A DNA stretch of 7,182 nt from positions 1 to 7,182 of the forward strand of contig JAQTUC010000075.1 in assembly GCA_028710385.1 (NCBI GenBank). Direction: 5' to 3'. Each line of letters opens with the position of its first letter. The first letter of the stretch is position 1. The stretch comes from Candidatus Omnitrophota bacterium (GTDB lineage: Bacteria; Omnitrophota; Gorgyraeia; Duberdicusellales; 4484-171). Under the pieces are notes generated by a model. It searched no databases, was not told where the DNA came from, and saw only the letters and a program-made list of their open reading frames with translations. The position numbers and the translations under genes are program-made. Of this stretch, positions 1 to 4,676 are shown one piece after another.

Positions 1-172
1 GCTGTCAATTGTTGCTTTGGCAATATTGGCTTCTTTTTTCTTCGGTAAATTCATGGCGGGAAAAATTGGAGGTATCACCGGAGACAATCTTGGCGCCTGC
101 TGTGAGATGGTTGAGGCGGCAGTATTGTTTTTAGTTGCGATTTTGATGAAATCAGGAGCAATTTATGGATAA
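1..172 (+). CDS. cobS: Adenosylcobinamide-GDP ribazoletransferase, C-terminal end (partial)
   Basis: Only the last 56 residues are in the window (reading frame starts at base 2, TAA at 170-172); the start lies off the left edge. CobS is an integral inner-membrane enzyme that joins the lower-ligand base (alpha-ribazole) to adenosylcobinamide-GDP, the last or next-to-last step of cobalamin assembly. What shows this is the family's C-terminal pattern: a hydrophobic helix, then GKIGGITGDNLGA with the conserved GGxTGDxLGA core, then E-x-x-E and a closing hydrophobic helix of about 12 residues. The stop overlaps the start of the next gene by 8 bases, so the two are probably translationally coupled. 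Riboswitch-controlled btuB just downstream supports a cobalamin locus. Other polytopic enzymes are unlikely given the GGxTGD motif. Confidence 0.88.
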   Translation, partial: LSIVALAILASFFFGKFMAGKIGGITGDNLGACCEMVEAAVLFLVAILMKSGAIYG

Positions 173-854
173 TTCAGCGATAATGTCATGGAGTGGAGGC
201 AAAGACAGCTGCCTTGCGTTATTTCGCGCCGTAAAAAGCGGAATTAAAGTGAAATACCTGCTTAATTTTATGTCCCGTGAATACCAGCGTTGCTGTTTCC
301 ACGGGATAGAATCAAAGCTCATAAGAGAGCAGGCGCAGTGCCTGGGGATTACGCTTATTCAGAAAGGCGTTACTGCTGATATGAAAAAATATGAGGAAGA
401 ATTTAAGGAGGCAGTAACTGAGCTTAAGAAAGAAGGCATATCAAAGATGGTTTTTGGAGATATTTATTTGCTTGATCACTATAGCTGGGTAGAGCGTGTA
501 TGCAAAGAGTTATCAATTATTTCCATTGAGCCCCTTTGGAACAATTCTGCAGCGGAAGTTGTAAGAGAATTTATAAATTCAGGATTTAAATCAGTAATTG
601 TCAGCGCCAAAGACGATTTGGGCGGAAAAGATTTTATAGGCCGTGTTATTGACGAGGAGCTTGTGCGTGAATTTGAAAGAAGGAAAATCTGCCCCTGCGG
701 AGAAAACGGGGAATTTCACAGTTTTGTGGTGGATGGGCCAATATTCAGAAATAAAATAGAAATATTGGAGGGCGAGCCAATTCTGAAAGAAGGTTTCTGG
801 AGGCATTGGTTCCTTGATGTTAAAAAGTATCAAGTGAAGCCAAAACTTTCCTAA
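165..854 (+). CDS. DUF71/COG2102 PP-loop ATP pyrophosphatase, probable B12-salvage type
   Basis: This 229-residue protein belongs to the DUF71 (Diphthami_syn_2, Dph6-like) branch of the PP-loop/AANH superfamily, which adenylates a carboxylate and often amidates it. Visible motifs are the PP-loop SGGKDS at residues 10-15, FGDIYLLDH at about 97-105, EPLW at 122-125 and the family's C-terminal signature CGENGEFHSFV at 178-188. The length is normal for the single-domain form. The start at 165 has an AGGAG at 154-158, 6 bases upstream, and overlaps the cobS stop. In archaea and eukaryotes the family makes diphthamide, but bacteria lack diphthamide. Published comparative genomics (de Crécy-Lagard and co-workers) predicted that a bacterial subgroup works in B12 salvage. 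The cobS-btuB context fits that subgroup. The exact substrate is unknown; amidation or processing of a corrinoid is inference. Confidence 0.85.
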   Translation: MDNSAIMSWSGGKDSCLALFRAVKSGIKVKYLLNFMSREYQRCCFHGIESKLIREQAQCLGITLIQKGVTADMKKYEEEFKEAVTELKKEGISKMVFGDIYLLDHYSWVERVCKELSIISIEPLWNNSAAEVVREFINSGFKSVIVSAKDDLGGKDFIGRVIDEELVREFERRKICPCGENGEFHSFVVDGPIFRNKIEILEGEPILKEGFWRHWFLDVKKYQVKPKLS

Positions 855-876
855 GGTATATCTTAGGAAAGTTTTA
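842..876 (+). terminator. Inverted repeat/terminator at the end of the cobS-DUF71 unit
   Basis: A perfect 14-base inverted repeat: arm 842-855 and arm 862-875 with a 6-base loop (856-861). The left arm contains the stop codon of the DUF71 gene (852-854). The right arm ends in four T, and the left arm starts with four A, so it could act from both sides. The stem is only moderately GC-rich and the T run is short, so termination is likely but not certain. It would separate the cobS unit from the riboswitch-btuB unit. Confidence 0.65.
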
Positions 877-895
877 GACCGAATCCACGCTAGTA

Positions 896-927
896 TTTTT
901 CTACGTGCAGGCAACGCTTGGGAAAAT
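896..927 (+). repeat. Diverged direct repeat, copy A (hairpin-forming)
   Basis: This 32-base stretch matches 994-1025 at 26 of 32 positions without gaps, offset 98 bases; both contain TTTTTCT, CGTGCAGG and CTTG in the same order. Copy A can fold on itself: 895-901 pairs with 921-927 (7 pairs, one G-U). The pairing is kept although the bases differ from copy B. Function unknown; it lies between the DUF71 terminator and the riboswitch. Confidence 0.55.
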
Positions 928-939
928 TTACTTATTTTA

Positions 940-978
940 GATACTTCAGACGCTCTTAGCTCTCGCGTCTTCAGTATC
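940..978 (+). repeat. Two-part hairpin between the repeat copies
   Basis: GATACT (940-945) pairs with AGTATC (973-978), and GACGC (949-953) pairs with GCGTC (965-969). They are separated by a symmetric 3x3 internal loop and capped by an 11-base loop. Eleven perfect pairs in a 39-base span is more than expected by chance. There is no T run after it, so it is not an obvious terminator. It could be part of the btuB leader RNA or a DNA-level operator. Confidence 0.5.
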
Positions 979-993
979 AATTCGCACTATCAT

Positions 994-1025
994 TTTTTCT
1001 GCGTGCAGGGAGCACTTGAAAAAAT
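994..1025 (+). repeat. Diverged direct repeat, copy B, inside an 11-bp inverted repeat
   Basis: This is the second copy of the 896-927 repeat. Around it, 989-999 (ATCATTTTTTC) is perfectly complementary to 1018-1028, with an inner GTGC/GCAC (1003-1006 / 1012-1015), giving a long hairpin. It overlaps the 5' edge of the cobalamin aptamer: the bases 1006-1010 (possible P1 strand) and 1010-1015 (which also pairs with 1029-1034) cannot take part in both folds. Confidence 0.55.
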
Positions 1026-1195
1026 GATGTGCTCATTGAGTACCAGACAGGCGGAGGAAGTCCTGGTGTGATTCCAGGCACTGTCTCGCAACGGTAATGT
1101 TTAGCGTTTAGCGGATAGGCATAGTGTTTAGTTATTTATTCCAACTATACGCTGAATGCTCTGCGCTAAAGTTAGTCCGGTCGACCTCCTGTTTA
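1003..1195 (+). promoter_or_regulatory. Cobalamin (B12) riboswitch upstream of btuB
   Basis: The conserved core of the cobalamin aptamer is readable in order: a P2-like hairpin GAGCAC/GTGCTC (1010-1015 / 1029-1034), the GGAA joint at 1056-1059, the GGTGTGATTCC element with CCTGG/CCAGG stem (1062-1066 / 1074-1078), the B12-box-like CTGTCTCGCAACGGTAA (about 1081-1097) and the 3' strand AGTCCGGTCGACCTCCTG (about 1174-1191). Between the last two lies a peripheral arm built from TTTAGCG/CGCTAAA (1100-1106 / 1164-1170), AGCG/CGCT (1110-1113 / 1150-1153) and ATAGT/ACTAT (1121-1125 / 1144-1148). A plausible P1 is 1006-1010 with 1187-1191. No terminator follows; the start codon is only about 30 bases downstream. 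Control is therefore probably at translation, with adenosyl- or another cobalamin lowering BtuB synthesis. The 5' boundary is approximate. Confidence 0.9.
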
Positions 1196-1213
1196 AGGCA
1201 AGTACTCTCGAGT

Positions 1214-1220
1214 AAGGAGG
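1214..1220 (+). promoter_or_regulatory. btuB ribosome binding site, complementary to the aptamer 3' strand
   Basis: AAGGAGG lies 5 bases before the ATG at 1226 and fixes that start. AGGAGG (1215-1220) is perfectly complementary to CCTCCT at 1185-1190, which is also the 3' strand of the aptamer. This gives a direct means for the riboswitch fold to expose or hide the ribosome binding site. The direction of the switch cannot be settled by eye. Confidence 0.8.
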
Positions 1221-1225
1221 AAAAA

Positions 1226-3064
1226 ATGAGAAAGGCATTAGGCATTTTTGGGATTGTATTTTTGCTGTCTTCAAAATTCTGCTACGCAGAAAAACCGATT
1301 GATTTGGGAAGCCTTGTGGTGACGCCTTCAAGGATTGAGGAAGCTATCGCAGATACCGACAGGAAAGTTGAGGTAATAACCAGGGAAGATATTGAAGAAT
1401 CAGGAGCCAAAGACGTATCAGAGGCGCTTTCGGATGTTGATTCTGTTAATATAAGCAACTACGGAGGCCTTGGCGCTTTGAAAACAATCAGGATGCGCGG
1501 AGCAGTTCCTTCGCAGGTTCTTATATTGCGTGACGGCACGCCTCTTAACAGCCCGCGCGACGGAGAAGTTGATTTAAGCACCATACCTTTGGACAATATA
1601 GAAAGGATTGAGGTTATGCCCGGAGCTGCATCAAGCGTCTATGGTTCGCAGGCAATGGGCGGCACTGTTAATGTGATTACAAAAAATCCGCCTGCCCAAG
1701 GTAGTAAAACAGAAGTAAGCAGCCGCTTCGGCAGCTTCCATACCTTTATTGAAACGCTCTCTCACGGAGCAAGAGCCGGTAAATTTGGTTATATCGTAAG
1801 CGGCGGTTATAATTCAAGTGAAGGGGCCCGCGCAAACTCAACATTTAATTCCAAAGATTTTAACGCCAGATTTGACTATAAGCTTAATGACTTAAATACT
1901 CTTGGTGCCGATTGCGGTTTTTACAAAAACAGGTCAGGCGTTCCCGGGCCGATAACTTCACCCGATAACGATGATATACAGGTGCAGCTTAAAAATTATA
2001 TAAATTTAAGCTGGGATTCGCGGATTGATGAAACAGCCGGGCTTTATGCAAAACTATACAATAATTATGACCGGCTTGAATTTATGGAAAATTCAGCCGG
2101 CTCAATGTTTGATATTCCTTTCAGTAAATCAGTGCACACTACAAAAGTAGAGGGGCTTAACTTACGTTTAAACAAAAAATTGTTTGAATTTTACGAATTT
2201 ATAACCGGCTTTGACTACACCAGAAATTTGAACGATTCAACAAGCAGCGCAAAGCATAAATACAGCGTTTCTGCCGGGTATCTTGAGAACAGGTTTGACA
2301 TAAGCGATAAGGCAAAGTTGTCTCTCTCCGGAAGAGTTGATGATTATTCTAATTTTGGCACGGAATTTAATCCAAGCATAAACTTTCTTTACAATCTTTG
2401 GGAAAATTTAAGTATACACAGCTCTGTATCAAGGTCATTCCGCGCGCCTACTTTTAATGATTTATACTGGCCTGACGAAGGCTGGGCTAAGGGAAACCCC
2501 AACCTTAAGCCGGAGAAAGGAATCACTTATGAGCTTGGTTTTGACACAAAACCCAATAAGTATTTTTCAACCGGGCTTACTTATTTCAGGAACGATTTCT
2601 CAGACCTTATAAACTGGGCTCCTGATGAAAACAATATATGGCAGCCGCAGAATATAGGCCGCGCCGCAATAAACGGCGCAGAGTTTGCAAACAAGATTTA
2701 TCCTTTTGATAATTTTGAAATAGGCATTAACTACACTTTTCTTTCTGCTCGCGACAAAAAAACAAATAAATATTTGATTTATCAGCCGAAAAATAAAATG
2801 GATTTTTCCTTAAAATATACAGAGTTCCACGGCTTTGACTTTGAGCTTATGGGCCAGTGGACAGGGCAGAGGTTTCATGACAGCGAGAATACAATTAAGG
2901 TAAAACCGTATTTCCTGCTTAATTTTAACGTTACCAAGAAAATTAAAGAAAACTACACGGTATTTATATCATTTGATAACCTTTTAAACAAAAGGTACCA
3001 GGTGGTGGAAGATTATCCTATCCCGGGATTCTCCGCTAACGGTGGAATTAAGGTTACTTTTTAA
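1226..3064 (+). CDS. btuB: TonB-dependent vitamin B12/corrinoid outer-membrane receptor
   Basis: This 612-residue protein is a TonB-dependent receptor that would bind corrinoids outside the cell and admit them to the periplasm with energy from TonB-ExbBD. Residues 1-21 are a signal peptide (MRK, hydrophobic stretch, cleavage after CYA). A TonB-box-like segment with VVTPSR follows at about 25-36. The plug domain runs to about residue 150, with IRMRG, ILRDGTPLNSPRDGEVDLS, IERIEVMPGAASSVYGSQAMGG and VNVITK. The rest is the beta-barrel, with SRSFRAPTFNDLYWP and GNPNLKPE, ending in the usual terminal phenylalanine (KVTF). The length matches BtuB (about 600). The reading frame is open 34 codons further up to an ATG at 1124, but that lies inside the riboswitch; the strong AAGGAGG supports 1226. 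The riboswitch makes corrinoid the likely substrate; from the protein alone another TonB ligand could not be excluded. No btuF, btuC or btuD is in view. Confidence 0.93.
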   Translation: MRKALGIFGIVFLLSSKFCYAEKPIDLGSLVVTPSRIEEAIADTDRKVEVITREDIEESGAKDVSEALSDVDSVNISNYGGLGALKTIRMRGAVPSQVLILRDGTPLNSPRDGEVDLSTIPLDNIERIEVMPGAASSVYGSQAMGGTVNVITKNPPAQGSKTEVSSRFGSFHTFIETLSHGARAGKFGYIVSGGYNSSEGARANSTFNSKDFNARFDYKLNDLNTLGADCGFYKNRSGVPGPITSPDNDDIQVQLKNYINLSWDSRIDETAGLYAKLYNNYDRLEFMENSAGSMFDIPFSKSVHTTKVEGLNLRLNKKLFEFYEFITGFDYTRNLNDSTSSAKHKYSVSAGYLENRFDISDKAKLSLSGRVDDYSNFGTEFNPSINFLYNLWENLSIHSSVSRSFRAPTFNDLYWPDEGWAKGNPNLKPEKGITYELGFDTKPNKYFSTGLTYFRNDFSDLINWAPDENNIWQPQNIGRAAINGAEFANKIYPFDNFEIGINYTFLSARDKKTNKYLIYQPKNKMDFSLKYTEFHGFDFELMGQWTGQRFHDSENTIKVKPYFLLNFNVTKKIKENYTVFISFDNLLNKRYQVVEDYPIPGFSANGGIKVTF

Positions 3065-3067
3065 TGC

Positions 3068-3095
3068 TTGAATTTAATTTTTCTTAGAGTAAAAT
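3068..3095 (+). promoter_or_regulatory. Candidate sigma70-type promoter after btuB
   Basis: TTGAAT (3068-3073), a 16-base spacer and TAAAAT (3090-3095) match the -35/-10 consensus at 4 of 6 and 5 of 6 positions. It begins 3 bases after the btuB stop. Transcription would start near 3101-3103, at the left edge of the structured region that ends in the terminator at 3217-3247. In AT-rich DNA such matches occur by chance, so this is moderate support only. Confidence 0.4.
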
Positions 3096-3101
3096 AAGCT
3101 C

Positions 3102-3250
3102 GTTACGGGGCAACATAATAAAAACCTAAGCTATCAAAAGCCACATGGGCTTTATCCCGTTAGAGAAAATGCAATCTTTAGGAGAACAAGTTTCTCTAAG
3201 GGGATTTACATAAATTAACCTTTACCAGACAGGGTAAAGGTTTTTTTGTT
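3102..3250 (+). ncRNA. Unassigned structured RNA or attenuator leader
   Basis: About 150 bases between btuB and the SIMPL gene contain no supported protein gene but dense pairing potential. AAAGCC/GGCTTT (3137-3142 / 3148-3153) forms a small hairpin. ATCCC-G-TTAGAGAAA (3154-3168) pairs with 3191-3205 over 14 of 15 positions (one G-G mismatch), with a 22-base loop. CCCGT (3156-3160) could instead pair with ACGGG (3105-3109), and the loop TTAGG (3178-3182) could reach CCTAA (3125-3129). An intrinsic terminator closes the unit. It is either a free small RNA, with the promoter-like pair at 3068-3095, or a leader that controls read-through into the SIMPL gene. I compared it by eye with GEMM/c-di-GMP-I, TPP, SAM-I, purine, ydaO, fluoride and SRP RNA cores and found no match. 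Confidence 0.45.
3217..3250 (+). terminator. Intrinsic terminator before the SIMPL gene
   Basis: AACCTTTACC (3217-3226) and GGTAAAGGTT (3233-3242) form a perfect 10-bp stem with a 6-base loop, followed by seven T (3241-3247), a G and more T. This is a textbook Rho-independent terminator on the + strand. It ends either the btuB transcript or a separate RNA starting after btuB. It lies only 34 bases before the next start codon, the spacing expected of an attenuator. Confidence 0.88.
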
Positions 3251-3283
3251 TTTATACTAACTATATTGAAAAAGGGGGAATAC

Positions 3284-4033
3284 ATGAAAGGCATCGGAGA
3301 ATTAAAAAACATCCAGATTATCATTTTAGGTTTATGCATCAGTTTGGCAACGATAGTTTCTACGGTAATTTTGTCAAAAGGCCTTTTACAGATACGCAAG
3401 TTCTCAAATGAGGTCATAAGCACAACCGGTTCCGCCGAAAAAAAGATAATTTCCGATTACAGCGTATGGAAATCAAGTTTCGCAAGAAGAGACCCTAAAA
3501 TGACAGAAGCCTTTAACGCGCTAAAACAAGACCTGCAAACAGTAGAAGAATATCTTGTCTCTAAAGGCGTTAAAGAAGATGGAATAGTGGTTTCACAGGT
3601 AGGCACAACTGTACTTTATAAGAAAAACGACAAAGGCACTGATACAAATCAAATAGAAGAATATGTTTTAACCCAGAATGTTGAAGTGCGCTCAAATGAT
3701 GTTAAAAAGATTGACGATATTGCCAGGCAGTCAACAGAGCTTATCAACAAAGATATCGCATTTATTTCCTCTGCCCCCGAATATTTTTACACCAAACTCG
3801 CTGAGCTTAAGCATGAGATGCTTACCCAGGCAACAGAGGATGCCAAAGAGCGCGCAAGGCGCATGGCTAAGGCAACCGGCAACAAAATAGGCCTTATGCG
3901 TTCCGCAAGAATGGGGATTTTCCAGATAACCCCGGTAAATTCGTATGAAGTTTCCTGGTATGGCAATAACGACACCACTTCTTTGGAGAAAAAAGTTACA
4001 GCTGTGGTAAATGTTGATTTTGCAATTGAGTAG
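3284..4033 (+). CDS. SIMPL (DUF541/YggE-like) domain protein, membrane-anchored
   Basis: This 249-residue protein has a short N-terminus, one hydrophobic segment at about residues 10-34 (uncleaved anchor or signal) and a periplasmic SIMPL domain from about 43 to the end. The domain shows ISTTGSAEKKI near the start, the alternating strand-helix pattern, the typical helix with ATEDAKERARRMAKATG (about 183-199) and the closing strand VTAVVNVDFAIE. Relatives such as YggE and Brucella BP26/Omp28 are periplasmic oligomers linked to stress, but the molecular activity is not established. The ATG at 3284 follows AAAGGGGG (3271-3278) by 5 bases; a TTG at 3266 is in frame but has no ribosome site. It stands 41 bases before the YgjP-like gene, so the two may share a transcript. 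I see no promoter between the terminator and the gene. Confidence 0.85.
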   Translation: MKGIGELKNIQIIILGLCISLATIVSTVILSKGLLQIRKFSNEVISTTGSAEKKIISDYSVWKSSFARRDPKMTEAFNALKQDLQTVEEYLVSKGVKEDGIVVSQVGTTVLYKKNDKGTDTNQIEEYVLTQNVEVRSNDVKKIDDIARQSTELINKDIAFISSAPEYFYTKLAELKHEMLTQATEDAKERARRMAKATGNKIGLMRSARMGIFQITPVNSYEVSWYGNNDTTSLEKKVTAVVNVDFAIE

Positions 4034-4074
4034 CGTTTCCCCGTGCCGTTATTAAAAGTAAGGAGAAAGCTGAA

Positions 4075-4566
4075 TTGGAAATAAAAATTATACGAAGCAA
4101 CAGAAGAAGACGCACGGTAAGCGCAAGAATTGTAAATGATTGCCTGGTAATCAGCGCTCCGGAGGCACTTTGCGAGGATAATCTTAGAAGAATAGTTTCT
4201 GATTTTAAATTGAAATTTGAAAAAAAGAAAATCAAGGAAGAATTAGACAGAAACCAGCCGTTGTCGGAAATCGCCGACATTCTTAATAAAAAATATTTTA
4301 ATAACGAGTTAAAAATCAATTCCATAGAATATGTTACTGGACAAAACAGCAAATACGGCTGCTGCGATTACAGAAACGGGCATATCCGCATATCGCATAA
4401 AGTAGGTTTAATGCCAAAATGGGTAAGGGATTACGTTTTGGTTCATGAAATGGCTCATTTGATAGAACCAAACCACGGCAAAGCTTTCTGGGGCATAGTT
4501 CATCGTTATAGATTGACTGAAAAAGCCAGAGGCTATCTTTGTGCCGCAGGAAATTACCTGCGATAA
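4075..4566 (+). CDS. YgjP-like (DUF45) zinc-metallopeptidase-type protein
   Basis: This 163-residue cytoplasmic protein belongs to the YgjP/DUF45 family (PF01863; gluzincin-like, related to SprT/WLM peptidases). The basic N-terminal segment IKIIRSNRRRRTVSARI and the VISAP strand are typical. The zinc site is HEMAH at 124-128, preceded by WVRDYVLV, with a likely third ligand at H134 in EPNHGKAFW; NSKYGCCDYRNGHIRIS (91-107) is the family's equivalent of the usual SRWGSCS segment. All likely catalytic residues are present, so it is probably a working hydrolase, but no substrate is known. The protein is shorter than E. coli-type YgjP. The start is a TTG at 4075, chosen because TAAGGAG (4059-4065) lies 9 bases upstream and no ATG fits the conserved N-terminus. 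Confidence 0.85.
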   Translation: MEIKIIRSNRRRRTVSARIVNDCLVISAPEALCEDNLRRIVSDFKLKFEKKKIKEELDRNQPLSEIADILNKKYFNNELKINSIEYVTGQNSKYGCCDYRNGHIRISHKVGLMPKWVRDYVLVHEMAHLIEPNHGKAFWGIVHRYRLTEKARGYLCAAGNYLR

Positions 4567-4610
4567 CCCTTGATTTAAAATTACCCGGCGTTACAATACC
4601 CATAAAAGAT

Positions 4611-4658
4611 AGGCAATTTATAATTTTTCCCCCCCCTCTAATAAATTAAATTGCTTTT
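4611..4658 (+). terminator. Weak terminator-like hairpin before the mla operon
   Basis: AGGCAATTTA (4611-4620) pairs with TAAATTGCTT (4647-4656; one G-U) and is followed by a short T run to 4658. The loop is long (26 bases) and the stem AT-rich, so this is a poor terminator at best. It would end the SIMPL-YgjP transcript. Confidence 0.3.
4629..4636 (+). repeat. C8 homopolymer tract
   Basis: Eight C in a row, preceded by five T, 40 bases before the mlaE start, in a gap otherwise rich in A and T. Such tracts can change length by slippage and alter promoter spacing, but may also mark a sequencing or assembly weak point. Confidence 0.9.
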
Positions 4659-4676
4659 AAACCTTAAGGCGGTATA

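Noticed and set aside
918..945. Promoter TTGGGA-N16-GATACT for the btuB leader
   Set aside because: Only 4 of 6 matches in each box, and the -10 box is one arm of the 940-978 hairpin; too weak to list as a feature.
591..980. Open frame of 129 codons on the - strand
   Set aside because: It overlaps the convincing DUF71 gene and the terminator, has no recognisable motif and no clear ribosome site; it is a shadow frame.
1124..1225. Extension of btuB to an ATG at 1124
   Set aside because: These 34 codons lie inside the B12 riboswitch, and the ATG at 1226 has AAGGAGG at ideal spacing and starts a proper signal peptide.
3101..3205. c-di-GMP-I (GEMM) riboswitch, suggested by GGGGCAAC and AAAAGCCACATGGGC
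   Set aside because: The conserved GGGACGCAAAGCC block, the GNAA-capped stem and the second receptor arm are not there in the right order.
3130..3213. Gene remnant: the peptide from 3145 faintly recalls the C-terminus of sugar nucleotidyltransferases (G-F-I, E, L, E, G-F pattern)
   Set aside because: The likeness is about seven residues over twenty, the frame is closed by TAA at 3127 and nothing upstream resembles that family; chance is the simpler reading.
3266..3283. TTG start for the SIMPL gene at 3266
   Set aside because: The ribosome site AAAGGGGG lies after it and fits the ATG at 3284.
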